64,000 bases of DNA, taken from NCBI GenBank assembly GCA_039105265.1, contig JAPFFF010000073.1, positions 186,001-250,000 on the forward strand, written 5' to 3'. The notes beneath the pieces were generated by a model. That model saw only the letters and a program-made list of their open reading frames with translations, was not told the origin of the DNA and did not search any database. Both the position numbers and the translations under genes were made by a program. The stretch is from Tritrichomonas musculus (lineage: Eukaryota > Parabasalia > Tritrichomonadida > Tritrichomonadidae). Within the stretch, counting starts at the first letter, position 1. Each line of letters opens with the position of its first letter. Positions 19,153 through 29,850 of this stretch are shown here, piece by piece.

Positions 19153-22100
19153 GGGTGAAAATAAAATTTTCCACTTTTTTCACTTCACAATTCGTTTTTT
19201 TTAAATAAAAAAATAAAAATTGTGAATTTTTTGAAAATTTTTTAAAAAATAGTGATTTTTTTTGAGAAAATTCAAAAAATAGTGAGTTTTTTTTACCAAT
19301 CAATGCAAAGAATGCAGCGAAAAAATCCCAAAAAAATATATTTTGGTCACTGACTGATGAAGATTAAAGTGACGTGAGTTTCATCCGAAAATTCCTTATC
19401 TACTCAAGATATATAATTAGATTGCGGCTAATTCCTCAAAAATAAGCATATAAGTGCGTGAGTGTTGTGTATGATCAGAATATACATTACATATTGCGAT
19501 ATAAAAGTTCAACTCATCGATTTTCAAATCAACGATTGATATCTAATAATCGCAATTTTTAGTTTTTCAATTTAGACAGAAAGAAATATATCGTTAAATA
19601 ACATTCTTCATAGTTTTTCGCATATGATTTTAACAAAAAAATTGATAGAAAGCTTTTTAAAAATCTGTCATTTATTAATGATATTTTTAAATTGATATGA
19701 ATATGGTAAATAAAAATGCATTAAATGCATGATATATTTAATAAGATTTAAAAATACACTACTACTTTTTTCTAGTTTTGTTTTTTAAAGGATAAAAATC
19801 AAGATTTTTAATAAATTTAAACTTATTATAAACGTAATTCAAATGTAATCTCGATATTTCATCAGTAATTTTTATCAATTTTTAATTTTATATTCGTAAA
19901 AACATACATTTGCATTATAATGATCGTTTTTGTTATTATGATAAAATCAAGAATTGATATATGAGCATTTAAAATTTTTAAATGAATTCTATAACTTACT
20001 TTAAAATTTTCAATAGTTTATTTGATTTTGAATTATGATAATATCTTAGTCATTGAACAATAATAATGACATTTATTCTATTATATATTATAGATGATTG
20101 GTGAAAACATTAAATTAATTAAATTAATTAATTTAATTTAATTCTTATATCTTTTGAAACATGACAATTAATTTTATTTTAAAAATCGATTTGTATAGTA
20201 GATAAATAAAACTTTGAACCATGAAAATGAGTAATACATTGCAATAACTATTATTATTAAGTTAATAATACTTTTTAGACATCAAACAAATTCTTTTTAT
20301 TTAAAAAAAAAAAAAAAAAATGAAAAAAGCATAAATAACCAAATTTTATTTCAAATAACCTATAAAATAGAATAATTCATGATGTTTAATATAATAAATA
20401 ATAATAAAAATTAAATTATTTCAAATGGGTCATGAGAAAAATTAATTTTAAATGGTTAACAATTAAATCAGACTTATGTACCAAAATCGACTCTTTCCTA
20501 CCCACCAAATTCAATTTGGGACCTATTTGACCTTTATAATCATATCAAGTCGAAATAAACCTAAATAAAGAGATAATGAAATGATTTTCTCTACTTTTAC
20601 TAAACTATATAATCTTTGTTTCTTGCCATTCACTCTTATGCATTTGCTTCTAATCTTATATTCTTCAAAGATTCCCTCCACAATTTTAAAGTTAAAGAGC
20701 AGATATAATTATTTCTCTCCATTAAAATCTTTTTCTTTTATATTTATTACGTCTTTCTTTGTTTCTTATTCATTTATTTCATTAATTATGGCATCTCATA
20801 TATAAATTAAATACCTAATCTAAGAAACTTTATCCATTGAAAGCCATGCATTTGCTCCTAATTAATTTGATTTTGTCTTTTTTCTATTCTTGGTATTCTT
20901 AGATGTACACTTGTCCTTCGGTACCGTTAATAGTTTCCTGTATATATAGGTTGTCAAGATGAAATATCAATTTCTTCCTATAAAATATACGACTGATGAA
21001 ACCGAATCAAATGGAGTCTGAATGAATACTGATATCAGCTTTTTACTTAATGATTAGTATTATTGAATACATGAGGTAGTTATTATTATATCTATATCTT
21101 CTAGATTAATAAATTTACCTTCATATGAGATTTCACCTTCTTTTCCCTCTGAATTGTACAAAGCTTTATGTAAGTCATTATCTATTCATTCTTTTAACTT
21201 TTCGCAATCTGCATTATCTTCCATCTGAGTCAATATATTAGCAAATCTTTTTATCTCTTCGAATTCTTTTTTTGTTTTGTTATTATGATTTTTTGTATAT
21301 ACATATCAAATAACATTTTATATAAATATATTGTTTTGCAGTATTTGATTACAGCAAAAGGACTTTTCTTTTCATATTCTTCTAACGCTGAAAAAATATT
21401 GATATCAGAAGCTGTTGCTGCTATTAATCTTGTTTGATTAAATTATCTGTATATCTCAATAAGAAACTCATAATAGCGTGGTGTAAAGCATTTAATGATT
21501 TGATACTTTAGGTTGTTTCGATTTGAATATAAAAGTTAAATACATACCAAATCAAATAAGTGAAATCTCACAGAATAAATATCACTATTATTGTTTTGTG
21601 AAATTAATATCATTCAATTCAATTCGTTCAATACAATCATTCAATTCAATTTATTCAAATATCTTTTATTTCAATTGGTTCAATAAAAATTGAGATATTT
21701 AAAAGATAGAATAAATTATATTAAATATTATCGCAAAGTATTAATTAAAAATGCTCTTTGTATATGAAGCAAATTGTGTTTTTATTTTATCATAATTCAA
21801 AATCAAATAAACTATTGAAAATCAAATAAACTATTGAAAATTAAAAAAGAAATAAATGAAGAAAAAAACATGAATAAAGAATATTTATTTTGAAATACAA
21901 ATAAAGTAGAATGTAAATATAATTTGTTATACAGCAATCAATCGAAAGAATCAAATTAATATTGTTGATTCTTAGGAAAAATTTTAATATTAATCAAAAA
22001 TTTGAAATTGAATTTGTCATGAAATTATTTTTTTCACCAATCATCTATAATATATAATAGAATAAATGTCATTATTATTGTTCAATGACTAAGATATTAT

Positions 22101-22986
22101 CATAATTCAAAATCAAATAAACTATTGAAAATTTTAAAGTAAGTTATAGAATTCATTTAAAAATTTTAAATGCTCATATATCAATTCTTGATTTTATCAT
22201 AATAACAAAAACGATCATTATAATGCAAATGTATGTTTTTACGAATATAAAATTAAAAATTGATAAAAATTACTGATGAAATATCGAGATTACATTTGAA
22301 TTACGTTTATAATAAGTTTAAATTTATTAAAAATCTTGATTTTTATCCTTTAAAAAACAAAACTAGAAAAAAGTAGTAGTGTATTTTTAAATCTTATTAA
22401 ATATATCATGCATTTAATGCATTTTTATTTACCATATTCATATCAATTTAAAAATATCATTAATAAATGACAGATTTTTAAAAAGCTTTCTATCAATTTT
22501 TTTGTTAAAATCATATGCGAAAAACTATGAAGAATGTTATTTAACGATATATTTCTTTCTGTCTAAATTGAAAAACTAAAAATTGCGATTATTAGATATC
22601 AATCGTTGATTTGAAAATCGATGAGTTGAACTTTTATATCGCAATATGTAATGTATATTCTGATCATACACAACACTCACGCACTTATATGCTTATTTTT
22701 GAGGAATTAGCCGCAATCTAATTATATATCTTGAGTAGATAAGGAATTTTCGGATGAAACTCACGTCACTTTAATCTTCATCAGTCAGTGACCAAAATAT
22801 ATTTTTTTGGGATTTTTTCGCTGCATTCTTTGCATTGATTGGTAAAAAAAACTCACTATTTTTTGAATTTTCTCAAAAAAAATCACTATTTTTTAAAAAA
22901 TTTTCAAAAAATTCACAATTTTTATTTTTTTATTTAAAAAAAACGAATTGTGAAGTGAAAAAAGTGGAAAATTTTATCATCTCCCC
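19153..22986. mobile_element. Mutator-like non-autonomous element, ~955-bp terminal inverted repeats, 9-bp target duplication
   Basis: Left arm 19153-20107 and right arm 22031-22986 are almost perfect reverse complements. Outer ends GGGTGAAAATAAAATTTTCC and, read inward from the right, GGGGAGATGATAAAATTTTCC minus one base of alignment. The 9-mer AGTACTATA occurs directly on both sides (19144-19152 and 22987-22995). Long terminal repeats with a 9-bp duplication are the signature of Mutator-like elements. There is no transposase inside; the middle holds decayed coding-like sequence (see 20560-21500). Arm identity suggests recent movement or gene conversion. A Mutator-like transposase that might act on such elements is encoded at 56022-58827, but the link is inference. 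Confidence 0.8.
20560..21500 (-). pseudogene. Decayed coding sequence carried inside the Mutator-like element
   Basis: On the minus strand several stretches read as protein: FLIEIYR, then TASDINIFSALEEYEKKSPF and AVIKYCKTIYLYKMLFDM near 21320-21460; EFEEIKRFANILTQMEDNAD, then DLHKALYNSEGKEGEISYEG near 21100-21270; FKIVEGIFEEYKIRSKCIRV near 20600-20690. Stops and frame changes separate them. The family is not recognised. It could be captured host sequence, as in Pack-MULEs, or a decayed element gene. Confidence 0.35.
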
Positions 22987-22995
22987 AGTACTATA

Positions 22996-23890
22996 ATTAT
23001 ATTTAAAAAATGATTTTATTAAAATAACAGAACACAATTAAAACCAAAGGGAGAAGAAAAAGAACACAATTAAAACCAAAGATTATGGAAATGTTTAAAC
23101 ATTTAAATCCATTTAAATTTTATACATTAAATGAGACAATCTGATTTGAGAAAGTTTTTAATTTGAAAATTGGTGTTATTTTTAAAAATTGAATATTAAT
23201 GGGAAATTTTATTCTAAAAGCACTATGATAAGAAAACATTTGCATATTCTTGCACTATTGCTCCATATGGCTGTCCTTCAAGACTAAATTTTACTTAATT
23301 TACAAGTGATACAATTATTGATGAATCCGATTCTTTCAATGTACTTGATGAGTTTGAATTTGGCTACAGAAATATTAATAACACAATGGCAAACAATGAT
23401 CTCAAATTTAATAGAATTATTCATTCGAATTAGAATTTAATTTTTTTATTCATTCGAATACATTATTAATCAATTTAAAAAACGAAAATTGAGAGAAAAA
23501 ATCATCCAACTTCGATAAGAACAAAACATACATAATAAATATCAAATTCTATTTTTTTGGAAAACTTTCAGCTGAGAAGAATAATTTAAGTAATTCAGAT
23601 AATTCAGTGATTTTATAATGTCAAATTCTTGATTTTCCATTTACAGGATTCAGACTTCAACCTACAGTTCAAACCATTAAAAAGCTTTTTTTGACACGAG
23701 GATTGTGAAATGAATCGCCGACAAGAACAATACGTATAACATCATTCTTTGACATATGCCACATCCTTCCAAACATGTGCAAATGAATTCAAGTTGATGT
23801 GAATAATTCATCATTCATTTTTACGAGCATGAGTAATGCTATCTAAGAAATCATATCCTTCATCAAGATGATGCTGCTGTTGCTATCGAC
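22996..23890. other. Intergenic, AT-rich
   Basis: No gene. Short direct repeat AACACAATTAAAACCAAAG at 23033 and 23065. Sequence from ~23640 onwards becomes less AT-rich and may belong to the decayed kinase copy that follows. Confidence 0.4.
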
Positions 23891-23892
23891 AA

Positions 23893-24316
23893 TGTTCTTC
23901 TAGATGAAGTGTTTCATCCACGCCTTTTGGTATTCGATTTTATATTTCAAGTCCAACCAGGTATTCAAAAAATGGTAGCAAGGACACCTCTGTATATAGC
24001 GCAAGAAATATCAAGAGGGAATCCTCATGACAATATAGTTGACGTTTATTCATTCTCCTGTTAATGAAAATAAAAAATTCATGATTCTAGCTTTATTTCT
24101 AATTTTGTATGAAGGCATACAATTCAAAATTTTAGGAGAATCATCAATGATGGAATTGGGCCAACTTTTGGCGTACCATTTAAAAAGTCAATTTTATACT
24201 TGATTTAGCAATGTCAGAGGTGATACAAATGTCCTTCCAACCTCTGACGAACTTTTTATTACTTGGATGATGTTGATGTAGAAAAAATACATTTATTTAT
24301 CAATACTACTCAATAA
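23893..24316 (+). pseudogene. Decayed protein kinase, paralogue of 5734-6619
   Basis: Conceptual pieces match the kinase at 5734-6495: NVLLDEVFHPRLLVFDFIFQ, VQPGIQKMVARTPLYIAQEI, SRGNPHDNIVDVYSFS, then IINDGIGPTFGVPFK and at the end YLDDVDVEKIHLFINTTQ-like sequence. Several stops and frame changes make it clearly dead. Only the C-lobe is left. Similarity continues through the 3' spacer into tRNA-Leu at 24461, so gene and tRNA were duplicated together; relative to copy 1 the block is inverted. Confidence 0.8.
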
Positions 24317-24460
24317 TTTAGATTGTAAAAAACTTTTTTTCCAATATTTTTCTTTGTGTTAACATATGCCTTTTGTGTGATGTTGAATAATATAAAATTG
24401 CAAAAATAGTGATGCTTGATCCCATTAAATAAATTCAAATATATAATTAAATAAACGTAA

Positions 24461-24540
24461 GGTTGTTTGGCCGAGTGGTCTAAGGCGCCAGTTTAAGGCA
24501 CTGGTCCGAGAGGGCGTGGGTTCGAACCCCACAGCAACCA
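24461..24540 (+). tRNA. tRNA-Leu(AAG), copy 2
   Basis: Same cloverleaf as 5418-5497: acceptor GGTTGTT/AGCAACC, anticodon loop TTAAGGC (AAG), extended variable arm TCCGAGAGGGC, T arm GTGGG-TTCGAAC-CCCAC, discriminator A. One base differs from copy 1 and lies in the variable arm, so both copies can be functional. Confidence 0.93.
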
Positions 24541-25316
24541 TTTTTTGCATTTTTTTTTTATTTCACAAATAAAGAAATACAGTTGAAAGTAAACTTATGC
24601 AAATGGAAGCATCTATAAATTTTAATGTGACCTTGAAAGCAGAGCCATTTGTCTTTGCTCCATTTGTTCCTAATATATTAACTCCCTATTTTTCTCTTTA
24701 GAAAAATTTTATCATGAGAAACTTAACATTATTTTTCGCAATCTCGCTGATACTAGTTCCAAAATACAAATACTTAAAATGATAATAATACAGAAGAGAA
24801 TTCAAATGTGAAAATGAATTTAAATATGATCGGAAAAATTTTATTTATTTTGGATTTTTCTTTAGATACAAAGACTTTGGTAATAAATGAAATATATCAA
24901 TATGTTAAGCACTTAATAGTTGACATAAACAAATATAGCTTTCGAATCAAAAATTGAAATTTTAGCATTTTTTCTATTGCTGAAAATGAAAAAATAAAAT
25001 CGAAGTATCGGATTATTTGGATTATTGTTTCCATATTGAATCATATATATCGCTTCTATAAAATTCATTTTCACATTTGAATTTTCTTCTCTATGCAACG
25101 AATATAACAGTTATTGATGCAATCGATAAACAGTCCTGAGATAATGTATATTTTTTATAAAAAAAGTTTAAAATTAGAATCTCTTAACGTCAAAAAATAA
25201 TTAAAAAGATGTTAAATACATTTTTTCAAAGAAATATTGTATTATAGTCATTTGAAAAAGTCTTTTTTCCGGTATTTGAAGATTTTTATATTTTGTTATT
25301 AGTAACTCATATTATA
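24541..25316. other. Intergenic
   Basis: AT-rich. Two similar stretches (AATGTGAAAATGAATTTAAAT near 24810 and its reverse AAATTCATTTTCACATTTGAAT near 25060) form a loose inverted repeat about 250 bp across. No gene is called. Confidence 0.35.
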
Positions 25317-25790
25317 ATGAGTGGTTCTAATGAAAAATGGTTAGAAATGGAATCTAGAGCTTCAATAGAGAGTTTTCCATCAAAGCTCGATAAATTGGTT
25401 GTTTTGACCCCTGAAGAATGGGCTGATGCGTTTAGTTATATTGACAAACGAGTTACTTTTTTACTCTCAAATAGTGATACCAATTTAATTTTTGAAATAA
25501 GTAGTCTGGCAATTAGAATGACTTATCCTCCCACATTTGAGAGTTTGTGTAATTATTGTTTGGGTCCTCAAATAGACGAAAGCTCACGTCATACGTTATC
25601 CAATTTTCTGATCCTTCTCAGCCGTGTAGCGATCGAATTAGACGAAGAATATTCAGATTCTTTGTCATCAGATTTAATTTCAATATCTAAAAATTTAAGT
25701 TTAATGAAAAGAAATTGCAATTTAGACAATCATCCTCTTAAAATTTTATCACATCGTCTTGATGAATTCTTGCAATCTTACGCAGATTAA
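25317..25790 (+). CDS. Hypothetical helical protein, 157 aa
   Basis: I chose the ATG at 25317 (MSGSNEKWLEMESRA), 10 bases after a TCATAT initiator-like site; the frame is open further upstream but only through non-ATG codons. The protein is acidic and almost entirely helical with amphipathic heptads (LTPEEWADAFSYIDKRVTFL, FESLCNYCLG, HTLSNFLILLSRVAIELDEE). No signal peptide, no motif recognised. Base composition is host-like and more G+C-rich than the flanks, supporting a real gene. Confidence 0.65.
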   Translation: MSGSNEKWLEMESRASIESFPSKLDKLVVLTPEEWADAFSYIDKRVTFLLSNSDTNLIFEISSLAIRMTYPPTFESLCNYCLGPQIDESSRHTLSNFLILLSRVAIELDEEYSDSLSSDLISISKNLSLMKRNCNLDNHPLKILSHRLDEFLQSYAD

Positions 25791-25978
25791 AAAAACATGG
25801 CAACATTATTTATTTTCCAATGAATTAAAAGTAGCCTTTAAATTAAAACTAAACAAACCACAATATATTCATGCATTTTTTTAAACAAAAATCATTCATA
25901 AACTTTATTTTGTCAATGCTTTTTTCTAAAAAAAAAAAAAAAAAGTTAAGAAAATATTCGACCAAATTCTTTTTTATG

Positions 25979-26105
25979 AAAATGGGCAGCCCCTAGCAAT
26001 TGCCCAAAAAAGTGGAAACGGGCACTGCTTCGCCCGAAAAAAAGTAAATAACCGTTTTGCCCGGGCAGCCCATTTTGCCCGTAAATTTGCCCGGGCAGTA
26101 AGTTC
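25979..26105. repeat. GGGCA/TGCCC palindrome cluster, block 1
   Basis: At least eight GGGC/GCCC motifs within ~130 bp, including TGCCCGGGCA twice (near 26069 and 26089). This is far above the background of this AT-rich DNA. Related blocks lie at 26385-26440 and 26572-26690. Confidence 0.7.
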
Positions 26106-26129
26106 ACATTTGCTGTGTTATCGAATTTT

Positions 26130-26375
26130 AAATCAATCAATGAATACGCCTTTTACCATTGCTCACAATGAACTGCATTTCGTTACAAAAGTTCATCATT
26201 CCAGAATCAGTTACAATTTTCGGTTCTTCTACTTTCGTTAAATGCATCATGCTGAATAAAATCATATTCAATAGAGAATCTTCATTGGCTGTGATTGAAA
26301 ATGACGCTTTCAGTGATTGCTCTACTTTAGTTGAAATCGATATCCCTGAATCAGTGAAATACATTCAAAAATTAA
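26130..26375 (+). pseudogene. BspA-type LRR_5 fragment
   Basis: About three 23-residue units remain: NEYAFYHCS in one frame, then ISLQKFIIPESVTIFGSSTF and VIENDAFSDCSTLVEIDIPE in the next. The first unit is out of frame with the rest. No start and no downstream gene. It is sandwiched between GGGCA blocks, which probably replaced the rest of the gene. Confidence 0.6.
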
Positions 26376-26384
26376 GGATGTTGC

Positions 26385-26690
26385 CCACTGCCCAATTATG
26401 CATGGCATTAAAAAAATCTGCCCTGCCCACATGGGCAATGCATTTTTTTATATAAATATATTAAATTTTTTTGCATTGATAATGTGTATAAATTTTACTT
26501 TTAAATATTTTTTTAATTAAAAAAAAAAATATCTAAATTTTATATTATATATGTAAAAATTGAATTGTTTATATTGGGCAATAAACCTTTGAAATTTTTG
26601 GGCATGGGCGCCCATGCCCATCATTCAAAATTTGAAAGAATTTCAATAGTTTACATCCTGGGCAGTACTGCCCACTTTCATAAGGTCAAA
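26385..26690. repeat. GGGCA/TGCCC palindrome cluster, blocks 2 and 3
   Basis: Block 2 (26385-26440): TTGCCCACTGCCCA, CTGCCCTGCCCACATGGGCA. Block 3 (26572-26690): ATTGGGCA, a perfect 22-bp palindrome centred in GGGCATGGGCGCCCATGCCC, and CTGGGCAGTACTGCCCA. Separated by plain AT-rich DNA. Block 3 supplies the first codons of the Sel1 gene at 26604. Confidence 0.7.
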
Positions 26691-28409
26691 TGTGGTAATT
26701 CATCTATAGATAAAGCAATTTATTATTATAATCTTGCTGCATCTAACAATCATACAGAATCACAATTTAGGCTTGGTTATATTTATCAAACCAATAATAA
26801 TATCTCTAAATCAATTCATTATTATATACTAGCAGCATCTAATAAACATCCAAAATCACTATATAATTTGGGATTAATCTATTTGAACAGAGATATTCAT
26901 CAATCGTTGTTTTATTTTGAATTAGCTGCAAGAGAAAATTATCCAGAGGCTAAACTCTTTTTTGCAAAAATACATCTTTCATATCAATTCAAAATAAGCG
27001 ATTTTAATTTAATAATTCAATATTTAATTGATGCATCAAATGCATCAATTGCCGAAGCACAATTTTTTCTTAGCTTTATATATGAATCAGATAAATTTGT
27101 TAAGCAAGATATAGAAAAAGCTATCAAATATTACAAAATGGCAGCGGCTAAATATTCTCAAGCTCGAATCAATTTAGGAAGAATTTTCTATGAAGGGAAA
27201 TATTTTAAAAGAAATATAAAAGAAGCTATTAAATATTTTGATCTAGCAAAAAAGGAAGATAATAACTATGATGCTATGAATTACCTTGGAATAATATATC
27301 AAAATGGTATTGATGTACCAAAAGATATACAACTTGCAAAGAATAATTTTGAACTTGCCGCAAAAGAAAAATATGCACCTTCTCTATATAATCTTGGTAA
27401 TATATTTTTAAATGAAGATAATGTTGATAAAGCAATTGAATATTATGAACAAGCTTCAAATCAAGGATATTTGCTAGCAGATTTTCAATTAGGCATGATT
27501 TATATAGACAATATATATAAAAAATATGATATAGAAAAGGCAATTCATTATTTTAGCATAGCAGCAGATCAAAATGAACCTAATTCACAGTTTCAACTCG
27601 GAATCATATATCTAACTAATGTTCATATAAAACCTAATTTTGAAAAAGCTTTTTATTACATCAGGCGATCAGCTTGGAATAATAATTCAATGTCTCAGTA
27701 TTTTTTGGGCATTGCATATATGAATGGAAATCATGAAGTAAAGCAAAATTATCGTGAAGCAAGAAATTATTTGTTTAGATCAGCTTCTAAACGTTGCGGC
27801 AATTCTCTTTTCGCATATGGGTTTTTATGCCATGAAGGAAAAGTTATACATCAAGATATTGAAATGGCAATACGTTTTTATAAAGATGCTTCTAATAATA
27901 ATATATTTAATGCCAAAAATAATCTTGGTATTATATACAAAAATGGATTTGGTGATAAAATTGCCAAAAATATTCATTTAGCTATTACGTATTTTAATGA
28001 AAATATAAATCAATATGGTGACAAAATATCGATGTATAATTTGGCGAGTATTTATTTGTATGAAACTGATAATACAGATAAAGCGATTGATTTATTGAAA
28101 AAATCAAATGATTTTTCTCTTTCAAAGTATCTTTTAATCATAGCATTAATTAAAAGATTTGGATTTCAGTCAGAACAATTGACAACATTATTTAATGAAA
28201 ACATAAACGACAACGTTATTTCACTCATTAGTCATAGATCTCAGTTGATTTTTAATTTTTTTTACAATTTTTTTAAGCAAATTGATTTAGTATATAATGC
28301 ATTTAAGTCTCCACGACTATCATTAATTATAAAAAACAATTTCATGGAACCAAAGAAATTAAATGATATAAATCAAATTTTTTATAATGGATTTGATATC
28401 AACTTATAA
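26604..28409 (+). CDS. Sel1-like repeat (SLR) protein
   Basis: 601 aa from the first ATG (26604). Residues ~35-510 hold about a dozen Sel1-like repeats of ~36 residues, with the typical A..YY..AA....A...LG.IY pattern: SIDKAIYYYNLAASNNHTES, DIEKAIKYYKMAA, VDKAIEYYEQASNQGY, DIEMAIRFYKDASNN. The C-terminal ~90 residues are helical and not repeated. SLR proteins form alpha-solenoids that act as adaptors, often in ER-associated degradation or signalling; the partner here is unknown. The first ~30 residues (MGAHAHHSKFERISIV) come from a GGGCA palindrome block, so the original N-terminus has probably been replaced or lost, and the gene may be truncated. Confidence 0.75.
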   Translation: MGAHAHHSKFERISIVYILGSTAHFHKVKCGNSSIDKAIYYYNLAASNNHTESQFRLGYIYQTNNNISKSIHYYILAASNKHPKSLYNLGLIYLNRDIHQSLFYFELAARENYPEAKLFFAKIHLSYQFKISDFNLIIQYLIDASNASIAEAQFFLSFIYESDKFVKQDIEKAIKYYKMAAAKYSQARINLGRIFYEGKYFKRNIKEAIKYFDLAKKEDNNYDAMNYLGIIYQNGIDVPKDIQLAKNNFELAAKEKYAPSLYNLGNIFLNEDNVDKAIEYYEQASNQGYLLADFQLGMIYIDNIYKKYDIEKAIHYFSIAADQNEPNSQFQLGIIYLTNVHIKPNFEKAFYYIRRSAWNNNSMSQYFLGIAYMNGNHEVKQNYREARNYLFRSASKRCGNSLFAYGFLCHEGKVIHQDIEMAIRFYKDASNNNIFNAKNNLGIIYKNGFGDKIAKNIHLAITYFNENINQYGDKISMYNLASIYLYETDNTDKAIDLLKKSNDFSLSKYLLIIALIKRFGFQSEQLTTLFNENINDNVISLISHRSQLIFNFFYNFFKQIDLVYNAFKSPRLSLIIKNNFMEPKKLNDINQIFYNGFDINL

Positions 28410-28785
28410 AAATAATAATTCATCACACATTTTATTATCAAAAAATAAAGATGAAAATTATAGAAAAAATCAAAGTAAAAATAATTAAACAATTTTATAC
28501 TTTATTATTTTTGTTTTAATTTAAATATTGAATTATGGAATTATAGTAGATAAATAAAATACTAGATAATATAAAGCATTTATGCGAGAAATGCGAAAGA
28601 AATGATCAGGATTCGGATAAAACAATTGAAAGAAATCATCAATAATCCTGATTTGAAACAAAATATAATGTTTTCAATCATTGGTTTTGATTGTTGAGAT
28701 GAAATGTTAAAATATTTAAGATTATAATTGTAAATATCAATAAAAAATAAAATGGTTGAATTTAAAAAGAATTTTATGTTTATGT
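28410..28785. other. Intergenic between convergent Sel1 and DBR1 genes
   Basis: AT-rich spacer separating two convergent stop codons. No feature is seen. Confidence 0.5.
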
Positions 28786-29844
28786 TTACTGATTCTTTCT
28801 CTTTTCAATAAATTCTCGAATCTCTTGATTTGGACAGAAAATGTTATGTTCTGTACAAAATCGTGCAGTGTATTCATAAGGATTCAATTCAAGAGGTCCA
28901 ACTGGAAAATCTTCAAAATGTTCCATTTGAGGTTTGATTGATTTCCATCTTTCTTCCCAATCACATTTCTTCAGAATGTTTGGATCTGACATTTCTGATG
29001 ATGTTGCTTTCAAAATTGAAAGCCATTCACCACGATATTTGAATGGTAAAATTTCACTACTATTCTCGACTTCTGTGATAACATACCAATTACGCATTCC
29101 GATTTTTGGGTTCGCATAAAATGTTGTTCCTTCAATTTTTGCATTGAATGTGATGTGATGATGTGAAGCATACCAAGATGATGGCTTCAGTTTCTTGAGG
29201 ATTTCAATTCCTTTGTGTAATCCAAAATTATTATTTTCATCTGATTCAACGATGCATTTCTTTCGTCGTTGTAGATATTTGCCGCCATATGTTCTCGGAA
29301 TACCCGAAGGCCAATTATGTGATAACATGATTTGTGTCCTTTCTAATCCGAGAATTTGAAAATCTGAGAAAGCGCGTATATGGAAGCATTTGTGCAAATC
29401 TGTCTTAGAGCGAATTGGGTATTTTTCATCAACTTTCTCATAATAGTAATGAGAATTGTATAATCCACTAATCGCTGTGATTGATACATCGCCAACTTTG
29501 AGAGAATTCGCACGTCCTGTGTAAAAGACGTTTTGTGCAAGCCATCCTCCGAATGGCAGCAAATGAAGAAAATCGGATGATTCATGATTTCCTCCTAAAA
29601 CAATCGTTGGTCTTGCAATCCTTCTTTCTCCATTATATAATTTGTAGAATGTTCCTAATCGCCGATAATGTGCTGGTGCTGCAAATGATTTTAAATCTTC
29701 TTCAAATCTCATCGTTTGTGCATCGCCGGTCACAATGATCATGTCAATTTCATTACCTTCTTCAATTAACTGTTCAACTGTATCACACAGTAAATCCCAT
29801 TCACCATGCAAACATCCTGTTATTAATATTCTTAATTTACCCAT
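28786..29844 (-). CDS. DBR1: Lariat debranching enzyme DBR1 (metallophosphoesterase)
   Basis: 352 aa, ATG at 29844, initiator TCATTT just upstream. DBR1 cleaves the 2'-5' bond of excised intron lariats in the nucleus. Metal ligands expected for the family are present: Cys11 and His13 in GCLHGEWD, Asp41 in GDAQTMRFEEDL, Asn86/His87 in GGNHE, His176 in LSHNWP, His228 and His230 in ASHHH. DBR1-specific blocks also match: APAHYRRLGTFYKLYNGE, PFGGWLAQNVFYTG, ISGLYNSHYYY. The Cys in place of the usual Asp at the first metal site separates DBR1 from ordinary phosphoesterases. A short C-terminal extension replaces the long tail of animal enzymes. A second copy ends at base 124. Few trichomonad genes have introns, so retention of two copies is notable. 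Confidence 0.9.
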   Translation of the reverse strand: MGKLRILITGCLHGEWDLLCDTVEQLIEEGNEIDMIIVTGDAQTMRFEEDLKSFAAPAHYRRLGTFYKLYNGERRIARPTIVLGGNHESSDFLHLLPFGGWLAQNVFYTGRANSLKVGDVSITAISGLYNSHYYYEKVDEKYPIRSKTDLHKCFHIRAFSDFQILGLERTQIMLSHNWPSGIPRTYGGKYLQRRKKCIVESDENNNFGLHKGIEILKKLKPSSWYASHHHITFNAKIEGTTFYANPKIGMRNWYVITEVENSSEILPFKYRGEWLSILKATSSEMSDPNILKKCDWEERWKSIKPQMEHFEDFPVGPLELNPYEYTARFCTEHNIFCPNQEIREFIEKRKNQ

Positions 29845-29850
29845 TTTTAA

